DNA of 64,000 nucleotides from Mycolicibacter longobardus (GCF_002102265.1 NZ_LQPG01000014.1:78377-142376); one strand, 5' to 3'. Positions 1 to 8,170 are shown, counted from the first letter of the stretch. Notes: generated from the sequence alone by a model not told the origin. Made by a program: numbers and translations.

Positions 1-261
1 TTCCTGGGCGGTGGTTATCGGCCCCTGCTGGCGGCGGGACCGGCCGCCGACCACGTGGTGGCCTTCCAGCGGGGCGACGATGTCGCGGTGGCGGTCACCC
101 GCTGGACGGTCCGGTTGGGCGAAACCGGGTGGCGGGACACCGAGATGGCACTGTCCGGCGGCCAGTGGACCGACCGGCTGACCGGCCGGCGCTGGGCGGA
201 TGCCGCACCTACCGCCGCCTTGTTCGCCGAGCTGCCCGTGGTTCTGCTGGAACGCACCTGA
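1..261 (+). CDS. treY: Maltooligosyl trehalose synthase TreY, C-terminal end (5' partial)
   Basis: The reading frame is open from the first base to a TGA at 259-261 and gives the last 86 residues. The composition (a conserved GPAADHVVAF block, then RWTVRL and a final LPVVLLER) recalls the C-terminal beta-sandwich of mycobacterial TreY. TreY isomerises the terminal alpha-1,4 link of maltooligosaccharides to alpha-1,1, in the TreY-TreZ route to trehalose. The active site lies outside the window. The identification rests on this tail and on the order treY, VapBC, ilvA, which resembles the M. tuberculosis locus. No TreZ gene follows, although TreZ normally sits directly downstream. Confidence 0.75.
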   Translation, partial: FLGGGYRPLLAAGPAADHVVAFQRGDDVAVAVTRWTVRLGETGWRDTEMALSGGQWTDRLTGRRWADAAPTAALFAELPVVLLERT

Positions 262-276
262 CGTTGGCTATGTGGG

Positions 277-675
277 TCACTCAGCGGGCAACAAGTCCGT
301 CACGTCGCTGTGCAGTTGCGCCAAGCCTCGGTCGAAGGTTGCGAGTCGACCGTTGTGGGATCTGGCCAGTTGCGCCAGATACGCGTCAGTCACCTGCCGA
401 TGGCCGATGATGCCGGTCAGCGTGACATCGGTGAACGGCAGGCTGTCCGGCCAGAACTCGTGCCGTGGATCGCGTGCCACGGCACCGACGAGTTCCCGCG
501 CGGTCGCGGCCGTCTGCCCTGCTCTGAGCAACAGGCGAACCAGGCTGCCTTGCGTCATGGGACACGTTGCGAAGCCGGAACCGTTGGCGGCAAGCCACCG
601 CTCCGCCGGTCGGTGGTGGACATGGTCCTCGACCAGCAGCGCCACCAGCACGTTGGCGTCGAGCAACGTGGTCAA
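277..675 (-). CDS. VapC-family PIN-domain ribonuclease toxin
   Basis: 132 residues. The N-terminus has the PIN signature LLDANVLVALL, whose first Asp is a metal ligand, and the C-terminal part has TDAYLAQLA and LATFDRGL, the usual second acidic cluster of VapC toxins. It should be an endoribonuclease neutralised by the VapB encoded directly upstream. The start is inferred as TTG at 673-675, which overlaps the antitoxin stop in a TTGA arrangement typical of translational coupling. A longer in-frame reading to 1215 exists, but it runs through vapB and the promoter region, so I did not use it. Confidence 0.85.
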   Translation of the reverse strand: MTTLLDANVLVALLVEDHVHHRPAERWLAANGSGFATCPMTQGSLVRLLLRAGQTAATARELVGAVARDPRHEFWPDSLPFTDVTLTGIIGHRQVTDAYLAQLARSHNGRLATFDRGLAQLHSDVTDLLPAE

Positions 676-899
676 CCCTCGTCCTCCAGGGATCGGACAT
701 CCTCCGAGGTCACCACGGTCCCGAGATGTATCACCGGCAGCCCGGTGAGCTGACTTTCCTGCACGCGCGCGACAGCACCCTGACCCAGACCGCGCCGCAT
801 CAGCTCGGCGATCGTCTCGCTCATCGTGCGGCGAGTATCCCGCGCAATCGCCTGCGCCTGTCGGTGCAGGTCGTCGGGCAGATCCACGGTTGTCCGCAT
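672..899 (-). CDS. VapB-family antitoxin
   Basis: 75 residues beginning MRTTVDLPDDLHRQAQAIA, a classic ribbon-helix-helix DNA-binding start, followed by a helix (TMSETIAELMRRGL) and a flexible acidic tail that would wrap the toxin. It is expected to bind the adjacent VapC and to repress its own operon. The ATG at 897-899 has no Shine-Dalgarno sequence. A TACGAT hexamer lies 6 nt upstream, which suggests a leaderless transcript. The stop overlaps the toxin start. Confidence 0.85.
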   Translation of the reverse strand: MRTTVDLPDDLHRQAQAIARDTRRTMSETIAELMRRGLGQGAVARVQESQLTGLPVIHLGTVVTSEDVRSLEDEG

Positions 900-905
900 C
901 TGAAC

Positions 906-931
906 ATCGTAGCATCCATGCATCAAGATGC
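906..931 (-). promoter_or_regulatory. Leaderless promoter and palindromic operator of the minus-strand vapBC
   Basis: On the minus strand a TACGAT hexamer (906-911) sits 6 nt before the antitoxin ATG, the spacing expected when transcription starts at the ATG. The perfect palindrome GCATC-TT-GATGC (920-931) lies just upstream, between the -10 and -35 positions, where VapB autorepressors usually bind. The hexamer and palindrome are seen; the binding is inferred. Confidence 0.5.
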
Positions 932-943
932 TCCCCCCACCAA

Positions 944-961
944 CACAGATTCTGTGATACT
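944..961 (+). promoter_or_regulatory. Extended -10 promoter and palindromic operator of the plus-strand vapBC
   Basis: The palindrome CACAGA-T-TCTGTG (944-956) overlaps a TGT-GATACT extended -10 element (hexamer 956-961). The GTG start of the plus-strand antitoxin follows 8 nt later at 970, so the mRNA would be leaderless or nearly so. Overlap of palindrome and -10 fits autorepression by the encoded VapB. Binding is inferred. Confidence 0.5.
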
Positions 962-969
962 GTGAAACA

Positions 970-1209
970 GTGAAAAATATCACCGTGGCCGTACCCGACG
1001 CGGTATATCGCCAGGCACGGATTCGCGCCGCAGAAGCCGGCACGTCCGTCAGCGGCCTCGTTGCCGAATTCCTGAATTCGCTGTCCGAGCGCGAGGCGGA
1101 GTTCGCCCGACTGGAGGCAAAGCAGCGGCAGGTCCAGCGCGGAATCCGCCGGTTCCGGGCGAGTGATCGGCTCAGCCGCGATGAGGTTCACGACCGTGCG
1201 ATTCGTTGA
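970..1209 (+). CDS. VapB-family antitoxin (ribbon-helix-helix)
   Basis: 79 residues from a GTG start. The start KNITVAVPDAVYRQARIRAAE is a ribbon-helix-helix beta-strand and helix, followed by SVSGLVAEFLNSL and a charged tail rich in Glu, Arg and Gln. It is the likely antitoxin of the overlapping VapC and a DNA-binding autorepressor. It is divergent from the minus-strand vapBC across a 70-bp spacer. Position and family recall VapB11 (Rv1560) next to ilvA in M. tuberculosis, but orthology was not tested. Confidence 0.8.
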   Translation: MKNITVAVPDAVYRQARIRAAEAGTSVSGLVAEFLNSLSEREAEFARLEAKQRQVQRGIRRFRASDRLSRDEVHDRAIR

Positions 1210-1609
1210 CACCAACGTGCTTCTCTACGCGATTTCGCGTGATCCAGACGAACAGGTCAAAGCCGACCAAGCAAACGCGATCCTGGCGTCCCGGGATGTG
1301 GCGCTGTCTGTGCAGGTGCTACAGGAGTTCTACGTCCAAGCCACCCGGATCAGCCGCAGCGACGCGCTCAGCCATGAGGACGGCACCGCACTGGTGGAAT
1401 CGTTCCTGCGATTTCCCGCCGCGCCGATCACCTCGGAGCTGATGCTGGCAGCACTCGACAGCCATCGACGATTTGAGATCTCATATTGGGACGCCGCGAT
1501 CCTCGAGGCCGCTCGCGCCTTGGGATGTGCGGTGGTCCTCTCCGAAGATCTCGCCGACGGGCAGGACTACGCCGGCGTACGGGTGGAAAACCCGTTCCGC
1601 GCTACCTGA
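1196..1609 (+). CDS. VapC-family PIN-domain ribonuclease toxin
   Basis: 137 residues from GTG 1196, beginning VRFVDTNVLLYAIS with the first PIN-domain Asp. Near the C-terminus SYWDAAILEAA and VVLSEDL supply the remaining acidic metal ligands, so the nuclease looks intact. I chose the GTG because a GAGG motif lies 9-10 nt upstream and family members start just before the FVDTN strand. An in-frame ATG at 1181 is the alternative. The gene overlaps the antitoxin by 14 nt, consistent with coupled translation. Confidence 0.85.
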   Translation: MRFVDTNVLLYAISRDPDEQVKADQANAILASRDVALSVQVLQEFYVQATRISRSDALSHEDGTALVESFLRFPAAPITSELMLAALDSHRRFEISYWDAAILEAARALGCAVVLSEDLADGQDYAGVRVENPFRAT

Positions 1610-1615
1610 CTTCGG

Positions 1616-2938
1616 CTACAGCAGGTAGCGGTATGCAGCCGACCCCGGCTCCAGAGGCTCGACATGGATCTCAGTGGTACGCATCCGGGACAGCAGTCCG
1701 TCGAGGTCGGCCGCCGAGCTCAGTTGCACGCCGACCAGTGCCTCGCCGGTCTCCCGGTTGTTGCGTTTGACGTACTCGAACAGGGTGATGTCATCACCGG
1801 GCCCGAGGACCTCGTCGAGGAACCGCCGCAGGGCGCCCGGCTCCTGGGGGAAGTCCACCAGGAAGTAGTGCTTGAGGCCCAGATGCACCAGCGAGCGTTC
1901 CAGGATCTCGCCGTACCGGGAGACGTCGTTGTTGCCCCCGGAGATCAGGCACACCACCGTCGAGCCGGGGGCCAGATCGGCCTCCAGCAGGCCGGCCACC
2001 GACAGGGCGCCCGCGGGCTCGGCGATGATGCCCTCGTTCTGGTAGAGGTCGAGCATCGCGGTGCAGACCGCGCCTTCGTCGACGGTGGTGACCGACACCA
2101 TGTCACCGGCCGCGGCCAGCGTCGCGTACGGCAGCGCCCCGGCACGCCTGACTGCGGCACCGTCGACGAACTGGTCGACGTGGTCCAGGGTCACCAGTTC
2201 GCCGGCGGCCAGCGCCGCCATCATCGAGGCCGCACCGGCCGGCTCGATGCCCAGCACGGCGGAGTTGGTGGTCCGCTCCGCCAGGTAGGTGGTGATGCCG
2301 GCGATGCAGCCCCCGCCGCCGACCGGAACGACCACCAGATCCGGCGCCGTGCCGAGCTCTCCGAGTTGGTCGAGTATCTCCACGGCGATGGTGCCCTGCC
2401 CCGCCATGGTCCGCAGGTCGTCGTAGGGTGGCACCAGGGTGGCGCCGGTACGGGCGACATCGGCCAGGGCCGCCTCCGCGGCCAGATCATAGGTCGCCCC
2501 GCCCACGATCAGCTCGATGAATTCCCCGCCGTGATAGCGGATCCGGTCGCGCTTCTGCTTCGGTGTCTTGGCCGGCACGTAGACCCGCCCGTGGATGCCC
2601 AGCGAGCGGCAGGCGTAGGCGAAGCCCTGCGCGTGATTGCCGGCTGACGAGCACACCACGCCGGCGGCGATCTCCTGCTCGCTGAGCTGCACCAGCAGGT
2701 TGTAGGCGCCACGCAGCTTGTAGGACCGCACCGACTGCAGGTCTTCGCGCTTGAAATACACGTCGGCTCCGGTGAGCGCCGACAGCCGGTCGCTGTGCTG
2801 CAGCGGGGTGGGTGCCACCACGCCGGCGATCCGCTCGGCCGCCGCGTCGATGTCGGCCGCCGTCAACGGACCCTTCGCGGGGTCTGTCGAGGGGTCCAAG
2901 TCGGGAGCACTCCGGTTCTGGCGCAGTTCGGCGGACAC
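1616..2938 (-). CDS. ilvA: Threonine dehydratase (threonine ammonia-lyase)
   Basis: 440 residues from a GTG start. It converts L-threonine to 2-oxobutanoate and ammonia, the committed step to isoleucine, using pyridoxal phosphate. The PLP lysine is K74 in RSYKLRGAY. The phosphate-binding glycine loop is VPVGGGGCIAG, and SAGNHAQGFA is the substrate loop. The C-terminal part (LGLKHYFLVDFPQEPGALRRFL) is the ACT-like regulatory region of the short IlvA form. The sequence closely follows M. tuberculosis IlvA (Rv1559) as I remember it, with a slightly longer, Pro/Asp-rich N-terminus. It converges with the plus-strand vapC. Confidence 0.95.
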   Translation of the reverse strand: MSAELRQNRSAPDLDPSTDPAKGPLTAADIDAAAERIAGVVAPTPLQHSDRLSALTGADVYFKREDLQSVRSYKLRGAYNLLVQLSEQEIAAGVVCSSAGNHAQGFAYACRSLGIHGRVYVPAKTPKQKRDRIRYHGGEFIELIVGGATYDLAAEAALADVARTGATLVPPYDDLRTMAGQGTIAVEILDQLGELGTAPDLVVVPVGGGGCIAGITTYLAERTTNSAVLGIEPAGAASMMAALAAGELVTLDHVDQFVDGAAVRRAGALPYATLAAAGDMVSVTTVDEGAVCTAMLDLYQNEGIIAEPAGALSVAGLLEADLAPGSTVVCLISGGNNDVSRYGEILERSLVHLGLKHYFLVDFPQEPGALRRFLDEVLGPGDDITLFEYVKRNNRETGEALVGVQLSSAADLDGLLSRMRTTEIHVEPLEPGSAAYRYLL

Positions 2939-2966
2939 CGCAATATGGTGTCACCCAGCAGCGGGT

Positions 2967-3404
2967 TCAGCCCACCGGGGTCAGTACGAACACCGGGATC
3001 TGACGCTCGGTCTTCTTCTGATAGCCGGCATAGTCCGGGTAGGCCGCGACCGCGCGTTCCCACCACTGCGCCCGCTCATCGCCGAACACCTCCCGGGCGT
3101 CGTAGTCCCCGGTGACCGTTCCGTCCTGCAGTTCGACCCGCGGGTTCTTGACGACGTTGTGGTACCAGACCGGGTTCTTCGGGGCGCCGCCCAGCGAGGC
3201 GACGATCGCGTACCGGCCGTCGTGCTCGACCCGCATCAGCGGGGTCTTGCGCAGCTTGCCGGTCTTGGCTCCGACCGTGGTCAGCAGGACGACCGGCATG
3301 CCCTTCAGCTCGGTACCCTCGGTGCCGCCGGATGCCATGTACTGCTCGGCGTTCTCTCGGGACCAATCCCAGGGGCTGGGTGCATATTCTCCGCTCAGAG
3401 GCAT
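2967..3404 (-). CDS. Deazaflavin (F420)-dependent nitroreductase family protein
   Basis: 145 residues with the Ddn/FDOR-A pattern: [26 protein letters not shown], then [17 protein letters not shown], then DYDAREV. These split-barrel proteins bind F420H2, and members reduce nitroimidazoles or quinones. Length matches the family (about 140-150). It lies just upstream of ilvA on the same strand (28-nt gap), as Rv1558 does next to ilvA in M. tuberculosis. The physiological substrate is unknown. Confidence 0.88.
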   Translation of the reverse strand: MPLSGEYAPSPWDWSRENAEQYMASGGTEGTELKGMPVVLLTTVGAKTGKLRKTPLMRVEHDGRYAIVASLGGAPKNPVWYHNVVKNPRVELQDGTVTGDYDAREVFGDERAQWWERAVAAYPDYAGYQKKTERQIPVFVLTPVG

Positions 3405-3481
3405 TCGTCCAGCCTAGCCCGGGCGCGCGACACGACTGCCCGACCATGAGGTTTCGGCTGGCCTAACAATTAGTTATCACG

Positions 3482-3487
3482 TACCGT
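3482..3487 (+). promoter_or_regulatory. Candidate leaderless -10 element
   Basis: TACCGT fits the mycobacterial TANNNT -10 consensus and ends 6 nt before the ATG at 3494, where transcription would start at the start codon. No Shine-Dalgarno sequence is seen. Confidence 0.4.
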
Positions 3488-3493
3488 TGGTGC

Positions 3494-3703
3494 ATGGCCC
3501 TCGCCGAGTATTCCGGACAGCAAGTGCCCATCGCGGGCGTGCCCTGGCCGGCCTACAAGCTGATCGCGCTGGCCGTCGGACTGGTCACCCTGCTGGGCGT
3601 CGGCGCGGTGACCTCCAGCGCCGCGGCCGCGGTGCTGACCGCCGCCGGCCTCTGCAGCGCGGTGTGGCTGGTGCTGGGCTTGCAGCGTCCTTCACAGCAC
3701 TGA
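3494..3703 (+). CDS. Small membrane protein, function unknown
   Basis: 69 residues. After a short polar N-terminus come two hydrophobic stretches (about residues 19-41 and 43-62, Ala/Leu/Val/Gly rich), giving a two-helix membrane protein with a polar tail RPSQH. I do not recognise a family. The ATG start is supported by a TACCGT -10 element 6 nt upstream (leaderless). It sits alone between the divergent Ddn-like gene and the convergent fadD gene. Coding status rests on GC codon pattern, promoter and compact fit between neighbours. Confidence 0.55.
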   Translation: MALAEYSGQQVPIAGVPWPAYKLIALAVGLVTLLGVGAVTSSAAAAVLTAAGLCSAVWLVLGLQRPSQH

Positions 3704-3709
3704 ACGCAG

Positions 3710-5530
3710 CTATCGGACAGCCTCGGCGCTGCGCGGCTGGTGCACCTGCGGGCCGGGTTCGTCGGCGTAGAGCCCTTCGATCTCATCGGCATACTTCGCC
3801 GCGATCGGCCGGCGCTTGAGCTTCATGGTGAGGGTCACCTCGTCGCCGCCGGGCTCCCACAGCGCCGGCAGCACCCGGAAGCGCTTGATCTGTTCCACCC
3901 GCGAAAGCTTGGTGTTGCCGTCGGCCACCCCCGCTGCAATCTCGGCGATCACCCGGGGATCGGACGCCAGTGCGGCCGGAGTCGCCTCCGACAGCCCGTG
4001 GGCGGCCGCGTAGGGGGCGACCGAGTCGGCGTCGAAGACCATCAGCGCGGTGTTGTAGGGCCGGGAATCACCGATGGTCACCATCGCCCCGATCATCGGG
4101 CACGACGCCAGGATGGCGTTCTCGATGTTCGCCGGCGACATGTTCTTACCGGCGGCATTGATGATCAACTCCTTCTTTCGGTCGACCACCCGCAGGTAGC
4201 CGTCGGCGTCCTCGTCGAGGATGTCGCCGGTATGCAGCCAACCGTCGGAGTCGATCGCCTCGGCGGTCTTGGCCGGCTCCTTGCGGTACCCCCGCATCAC
4301 CAGCGGCCCCCGCACCAGGAACTCGCCGTCGGAGGCGATGCGGCTTTCCAACCCGGGCAACAACTTTCCGACCGTACCGAGCCGGGCATCCCGCGGATGC
4401 GCGGTCGACGCCACGCAGCTGAGCTCCGACATGCCCCAGACCTCGCAGATCGGAATCCCGATCCCGGCGAAGAAGCCGATGGTCTCCTTGGGAATGGGCG
4501 CCGCGCCCGACACCGCCCAGCGCAGCTCATCCAATCCCAGCCTGGCCCGCAGCTTGGAAAGCACCAGTTCGTCGGCCCGCGCCCATTCCGCGGCCACGTC
4601 GTCGGGAACCGGATCGCCGGCCAGCAGGGCCGCAGAGCGCTTTCCGCCGACGGCCAGCGCCCACTGCAGGGCGGCGCGACGGTTGTCGTCCGGCTCCCCC
4701 GCGACGGCGAATTCGGTTGCGGCCTTGAGCTTCTCCCATACCCGCGGCACCGCGCCCCAGATCGTGGGCCGCACATCCGGCAGTGCCGCGCCGATCTGGC
4801 GGGCGTCGGGCACCACGGTGATCTGCACCCCGGCGATCTCCTGGTTGTAGAGCGCCATCGCCCGGTCGGCGATGTGCGCCGAGGGCAGGTAGGAGGTGAT
4901 CCGGTCACCGAAGCGCACCCCGAGCACCGCATCGAGGGCGGCCGCCTCGAACAGCAGGTTGGTGTGCGTCATCTCCACCCCCTTGGGCAGGCCGGTGGTC
5001 CCGGAGGTGTAGATCAGCGTGACGACGTCGTCGGGTTGCACTGCCCGCCAGGAGGATTCGAAGTCGAAGTCGTCCGCTCCCGCGGCCAGCAGATCCTCGA
5101 CCGACAAGGTGCCGTCCGGGTTGCCGTCGACGCACACGATGTGTTCGACGGGCGCACCGCTGGCCCGGATCGTTTCGACGTAGGCGGCCTCGCACATGAC
5201 GACCTTGGTCCCGGCGTTGTCGAACAGATACCCGAGCTGCTCGGGGGGCAGGGTGTTGTACACCGAGAACGACGTGGCGCCCACGTGCTGGGCGCCGACC
5301 TCCAGCGGGTAGAACTCCAGCCGGTTCGCCATCATCAGAGACACCGTGTCGCCGTGGCACACTCCGAGCCCGGCCAGCCCGGCCGCCACCTGACGCACCT
5401 GCGCGGCGTAGTCACGCCAGGTCAGCGTCTGCCCGCCGCCGACCGTGCGCACCGCGACGGCGTCCGGATCGATCGCGGCCGTGCGCTGAAACGCCTCGCA
5501 CAGCGTGGCCGCCCGCGGTGTCTGCGTCAT
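3710..5530 (-). CDS. Long-chain fatty acyl-CoA (or acyl-AMP) ligase, FadD11-like
   Basis: 606 residues of the adenylate-forming superfamily. The AMP-binding P-loop is LIYTSGTTGLPKGVEMTH (about residues 172-189). The A8 hinge and A10-type region is DGYLRVVDRKKELIINAAGKNMSP. It activates a fatty acid to acyl-AMP and then to the CoA thioester. The insertion after the hinge typical of fatty-acyl-AMP ligases is not obvious, so an acyl-CoA ligase is more likely. Synteny with Rv1550 (fadD11) supports the name. The gene precedes dnaE1 in the same block, but accessory genes now separate them. A crotonase gene lies 26 nt upstream on the same strand, which suggests a small fatty-acid operon. Confidence 0.88.
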   Translation of the reverse strand: MTQTPRAATLCEAFQRTAAIDPDAVAVRTVGGGQTLTWRDYAAQVRQVAAGLAGLGVCHGDTVSLMMANRLEFYPLEVGAQHVGATSFSVYNTLPPEQLGYLFDNAGTKVVMCEAAYVETIRASGAPVEHIVCVDGNPDGTLSVEDLLAAGADDFDFESSWRAVQPDDVVTLIYTSGTTGLPKGVEMTHTNLLFEAAALDAVLGVRFGDRITSYLPSAHIADRAMALYNQEIAGVQITVVPDARQIGAALPDVRPTIWGAVPRVWEKLKAATEFAVAGEPDDNRRAALQWALAVGGKRSAALLAGDPVPDDVAAEWARADELVLSKLRARLGLDELRWAVSGAAPIPKETIGFFAGIGIPICEVWGMSELSCVASTAHPRDARLGTVGKLLPGLESRIASDGEFLVRGPLVMRGYRKEPAKTAEAIDSDGWLHTGDILDEDADGYLRVVDRKKELIINAAGKNMSPANIENAILASCPMIGAMVTIGDSRPYNTALMVFDADSVAPYAAAHGLSEATPAALASDPRVIAEIAAGVADGNTKLSRVEQIKRFRVLPALWEPGGDEVTLTMKLKRRPIAAKYADEIEGLYADEPGPQVHQPRSAEAVR

Positions 5531-5556
5531 CTGTTCCTCCTGCTCCCGGCCGCACC

Positions 5557-6342
5557 TCAGCGGCGATGGACCCGTTCCAGATATGCCATGGCCGAGGCCC
5601 GCGACTCGGTGTCGTGAAGCGCCGTCACCAGTGCGTCGGCGTCGTTCCAGCTGCGTGCGGTCCCCACCATGCCTTCGGTCACCGCATTGACCTGGCGCTT
5701 GGTGCCGCCCAGGGTGAGCGCGGACTTGGCGACCAGCTGGCCGACCAACTGCGCTATCTCGGCGTCCAGGTCGGCCTCGGGCACCACCCGGTTGACGAAC
5801 CCCGACGACTTCGCCTCGTCGGCGCCGAACGGCCGGCAGGTCATCACCAGCTCCTTGGTGAGCGCCGGGCCGATCTCGCGGACCAGTCGCGGGATGCCGC
5901 CCCAGGCCAGCGGGATGCCCAGGTCGACCTCCGGGATCGAAAACCGGGTGTCCTCGGCGGCCACCCGCAGGTCGCAGGCCGCGGCCAGCACCACGCCACC
6001 GCCCACGCAGTGCCCGTGCAGGCGCGCCACGGTCACCGCGCGCATGGCCTCGACGGCATCCGCCATCCGCCGTCCGGCGTCGGCGGCCTCCCGCATGGCT
6101 GCGGCACCGTCGGCGGCGGCCACGAACGCGGCAAGGTCCGCACCGGCCGAGAACGCCCGGCCGTTTCCCGCGACCACCACGACCTTCACCGTGGGCCGCG
6201 CGTCGAACCAGCGCGCCGCCGCCACCAGCTCATCGAGGGTCACCGTGCTCAGGGGATTGAGCTTGTCCGGGCGATTCAGGGTGATCGAGCCCCGATCACC
6301 ATCGGCCACCACCGCGATGGTGGTGGCCTGCTGCGATTCCAT
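5557..6342 (-). CDS. Enoyl-CoA hydratase/isomerase (crotonase) family protein
   Basis: 261 residues. Crotonase landmarks are ITLNRPDKLNPLS, the oxyanion-loop segment GNGRAFSAGADL (59-70), GHCVGGGVVLAAACDLRVA (110-128) and FSIPEVDLGIP. E138 of the PEV motif matches one catalytic Glu. The position that carries the other Glu in true hydratases (after GGG) is Val here, so it may be an isomerase, thioesterase-like or other crotonase variant instead of a classical hydratase. The ATG at 6340-6342 follows a long in-frame extension that I rejected. It is probably co-transcribed with the downstream ligase gene. Confidence 0.85.
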   Translation of the reverse strand: MESQQATTIAVVADGDRGSITLNRPDKLNPLSTVTLDELVAAARWFDARPTVKVVVVAGNGRAFSAGADLAAFVAAADGAAAMREAADAGRRMADAVEAMRAVTVARLHGHCVGGGVVLAAACDLRVAAEDTRFSIPEVDLGIPLAWGGIPRLVREIGPALTKELVMTCRPFGADEAKSSGFVNRVVPEADLDAEIAQLVGQLVAKSALTLGGTKRQVNAVTEGMVGTARSWNDADALVTALHDTESRASAMAYLERVHRR

Positions 6343-6441
6343 TCCGTTGACGTTAGCGGCGCCGCCGTGGCCCCGATGCGGGATTGACGCGGGTTTTGCC
6401 CCTGCGTGTCCGATCGGCCGCCATCGCTTACGGTGAGCCCT

Positions 6442-7275
6442 ATGTCGATCGCCGTCACCGAGTTCAGCCTGGTCGAGCAGACCGCGTTCCTCACCGCGTA
6501 CGCCCGCGCACTCGACAATCGCGCACCCACTCCGATCCTCGGTGACGAGTTCTCCGAGCGGGTGGTCGGCCTGATCGACTACGACTTCGAGGCTTTCCGG
6601 ATCCCGGCCAGCGTGGTGCGCCAAACCGCCTTGCGCGCCAAGATGCTCGACGAGCGGGTGCGCAAATACACCGCCGCGAATCCGGACGCGGTGGTGGTCG
6701 ACCTCGGCGCCGGGATCAACGAACCGCTGGCACGGGTGAGCCCGCCGGCCGGCGTCGACTGGTACAGCATCGACCTGCCAAACGTGATCGCGCTGCGCGA
6801 CAAGGTGGTGCCGGCTCAGCGCGCCGAGCACGCCATTGCAGCCGATCTGACTGGCACAGACTGGACAGCCGGCATCCCGGTCGGGCGACCCACCATGGTG
6901 ATCGCCGACGGCCTGTTCGCCTTTCTGTCCGAACCGCAGGTCATCGCGCTGATCGGTCACGTCATCGACTACTTCGGGACCGGCGAGCTGGCCTTCAACG
7001 ACTACGGCCGGGTCGGCGCGATGAGCTCGCTGGCCATGAAGCTGGCTCCCCGGGGAATGTTCAGCGTGCTTCGCCACGTCTGGGCCAATCCCGGCTTCAC
7101 CGACCCGCACACCCCCGAGCGGTGGGACCCACGACTGCGTCTGGTCGAGCAGGCCTGCCTGGCGCACGCCGCCGAGGTCGACTCGTTTCCCGGGGCTGCC
7201 CGCGCGATGACCCGGCTTGCCGGCCGATTCAAAGCGGCGGCCGGCAAGGCCCGGGTACTGCGCTACAAGTTCTGA
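6442..7275 (+). CDS. Class I SAM-dependent methyltransferase, LCMT (leucine carboxyl methyltransferase) family
   Basis: 277 residues. The family pattern is present: LVEQTAFLTAYARALDNRAP, a PILGDEFSERVV segment, the SAM loop VVDLGAGINEPLARV, an acidic D following the next strand (WYSIDLPNVIALR) and a MVIADGLFAFLS strand. LCMT-like enzymes in mycobacteria methylate small molecules or lipids, mostly of unknown identity. The ATG at 6442 was chosen because TACGGT (6429-6434) lies 7 nt upstream, fitting a leaderless start. The in-frame upstream ATG at 6406 lacks such a signal. It is divergent from the crotonase gene. Confidence 0.82.
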   Translation: MSIAVTEFSLVEQTAFLTAYARALDNRAPTPILGDEFSERVVGLIDYDFEAFRIPASVVRQTALRAKMLDERVRKYTAANPDAVVVDLGAGINEPLARVSPPAGVDWYSIDLPNVIALRDKVVPAQRAEHAIAADLTGTDWTAGIPVGRPTMVIADGLFAFLSEPQVIALIGHVIDYFGTGELAFNDYGRVGAMSSLAMKLAPRGMFSVLRHVWANPGFTDPHTPERWDPRLRLVEQACLAHAAEVDSFPGAARAMTRLAGRFKAAAGKARVLRYKF

Positions 7276-7304
7276 ACCGCTGGGTCAGAACAGCGAGGCC
7301 CCGG

Positions 7305-8072
7305 TCAGAACAGCGTGGCCAACGCCCCCCCGTTGAAGAAGTCGGCCGGGTCGAAGTCGAGCAGGGCGAACGGATCGTTCGGGATCAGGTAGTCCGGCAC
7401 ATTGGGAACCCACGGGTGGAACAGGCTGTTCCACAGCTGAACCGGCCCGTCGTCTCCGATCTCGAAGTATCCCGCGGAGGTGAAGGTGGTGGGGTCGGTC
7501 GCCACGGTGTAGGTGAAGTCGCCGGCAGACATGACCCAGTAGTTCATGTCGTGCGGCCCGATCCCGTTCATCGTCAGGTTGGTGAAGTCGCCGATGTTGA
7601 TCACGTAGATCGACGACCCCGACAGGTAACCGAACTGGCCCAAGGCGCTGAGGTTGAAGTCTTCGGGCAGGTCCGGATTCACCACGAAGTCACCGAACTG
7701 GTAGGCCGAGGTGGAGTAGAACGAGTTCCAGAAGTCTTCGATCTTGATGTTGTAGGTACCCGCCTGGATCGCCTCGGCATCCTCCGGGGAGTACACAACG
7801 TTGTAGGCCTGGTCGCCCTTCCAGTCGGTGATGAACGGACGGATGCCCTCATACGTCCAGTCTCTAGCCACGCTTTCCCGGGTCAGGTCCTCCATCACCA
7901 GGCAGACCGCCCCGTTGCAGGTCTCATAGGGGCCCCCGCCCCACCCGGGCAGGGGAGGCGGTCCGCTGCCTTCCCCCGCGGCGTGGGCGGCCGACATCGG
8001 CAGCACGAGCGCGGCGAAGGCAGCGGCGGCGCCGACCCCGAGCAGGGTTAGAAGACGACGCGAAACCCACAT
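7305..8072 (-). CDS. Secreted protein of unknown function
   Basis: 255 residues. The N-terminus (MWVSRRLLTLLGVGAAAAF...) is an n-region with two Arg, a long Ala/Val/Leu core and an AHA-A cleavage site near residue 32, so it should be exported by Sec. The mature part is acidic and aromatic-rich with a Cys pair (TCNGAVCLV), and ends in hydrophobic LATLF. I recognise no catalytic motif. The ATG at 8070-8072 is fixed by a GGAGG Shine-Dalgarno motif 6 nt upstream. An ATG 27 nt further upstream is less likely. An 18-bp direct repeat (7283-7300 and 7303-7320) covers the stop codon. Confidence 0.7.
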   Translation of the reverse strand: MWVSRRLLTLLGVGAAAAFAALVLPMSAAHAAGEGSGPPPLPGWGGGPYETCNGAVCLVMEDLTRESVARDWTYEGIRPFITDWKGDQAYNVVYSPEDAEAIQAGTYNIKIEDFWNSFYSTSAYQFGDFVVNPDLPEDFNLSALGQFGYLSGSSIYVINIGDFTNLTMNGIGPHDMNYWVMSAGDFTYTVATDPTTFTSAGYFEIGDDGPVQLWNSLFHPWVPNVPDYLIPNDPFALLDFDPADFFNGGALATLF

Positions 8073-8170
8073 GATTGCCTCCGTGTTCTTGTTGCACATG
8101 CGTACCTGTGAACGCTCTGGTGACCAGACGTTACTCTGGCGTTACAGGATTGACATCTTAATTTAATTTA

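Noticed and set aside
277..1215. A 312-residue minus-strand frame covering the first vapC and beyond
   Set aside because: Its upstream part crosses the vapB gene and the divergent promoter in another frame. Only the last 132 residues have PIN-domain sequence.
5557..7167. A 536-residue frame including the crotonase
   Set aside because: The N-terminal half is antisense to the LCMT-type methyltransferase. Crotonase sequence begins only at the ATG ending at 6342.
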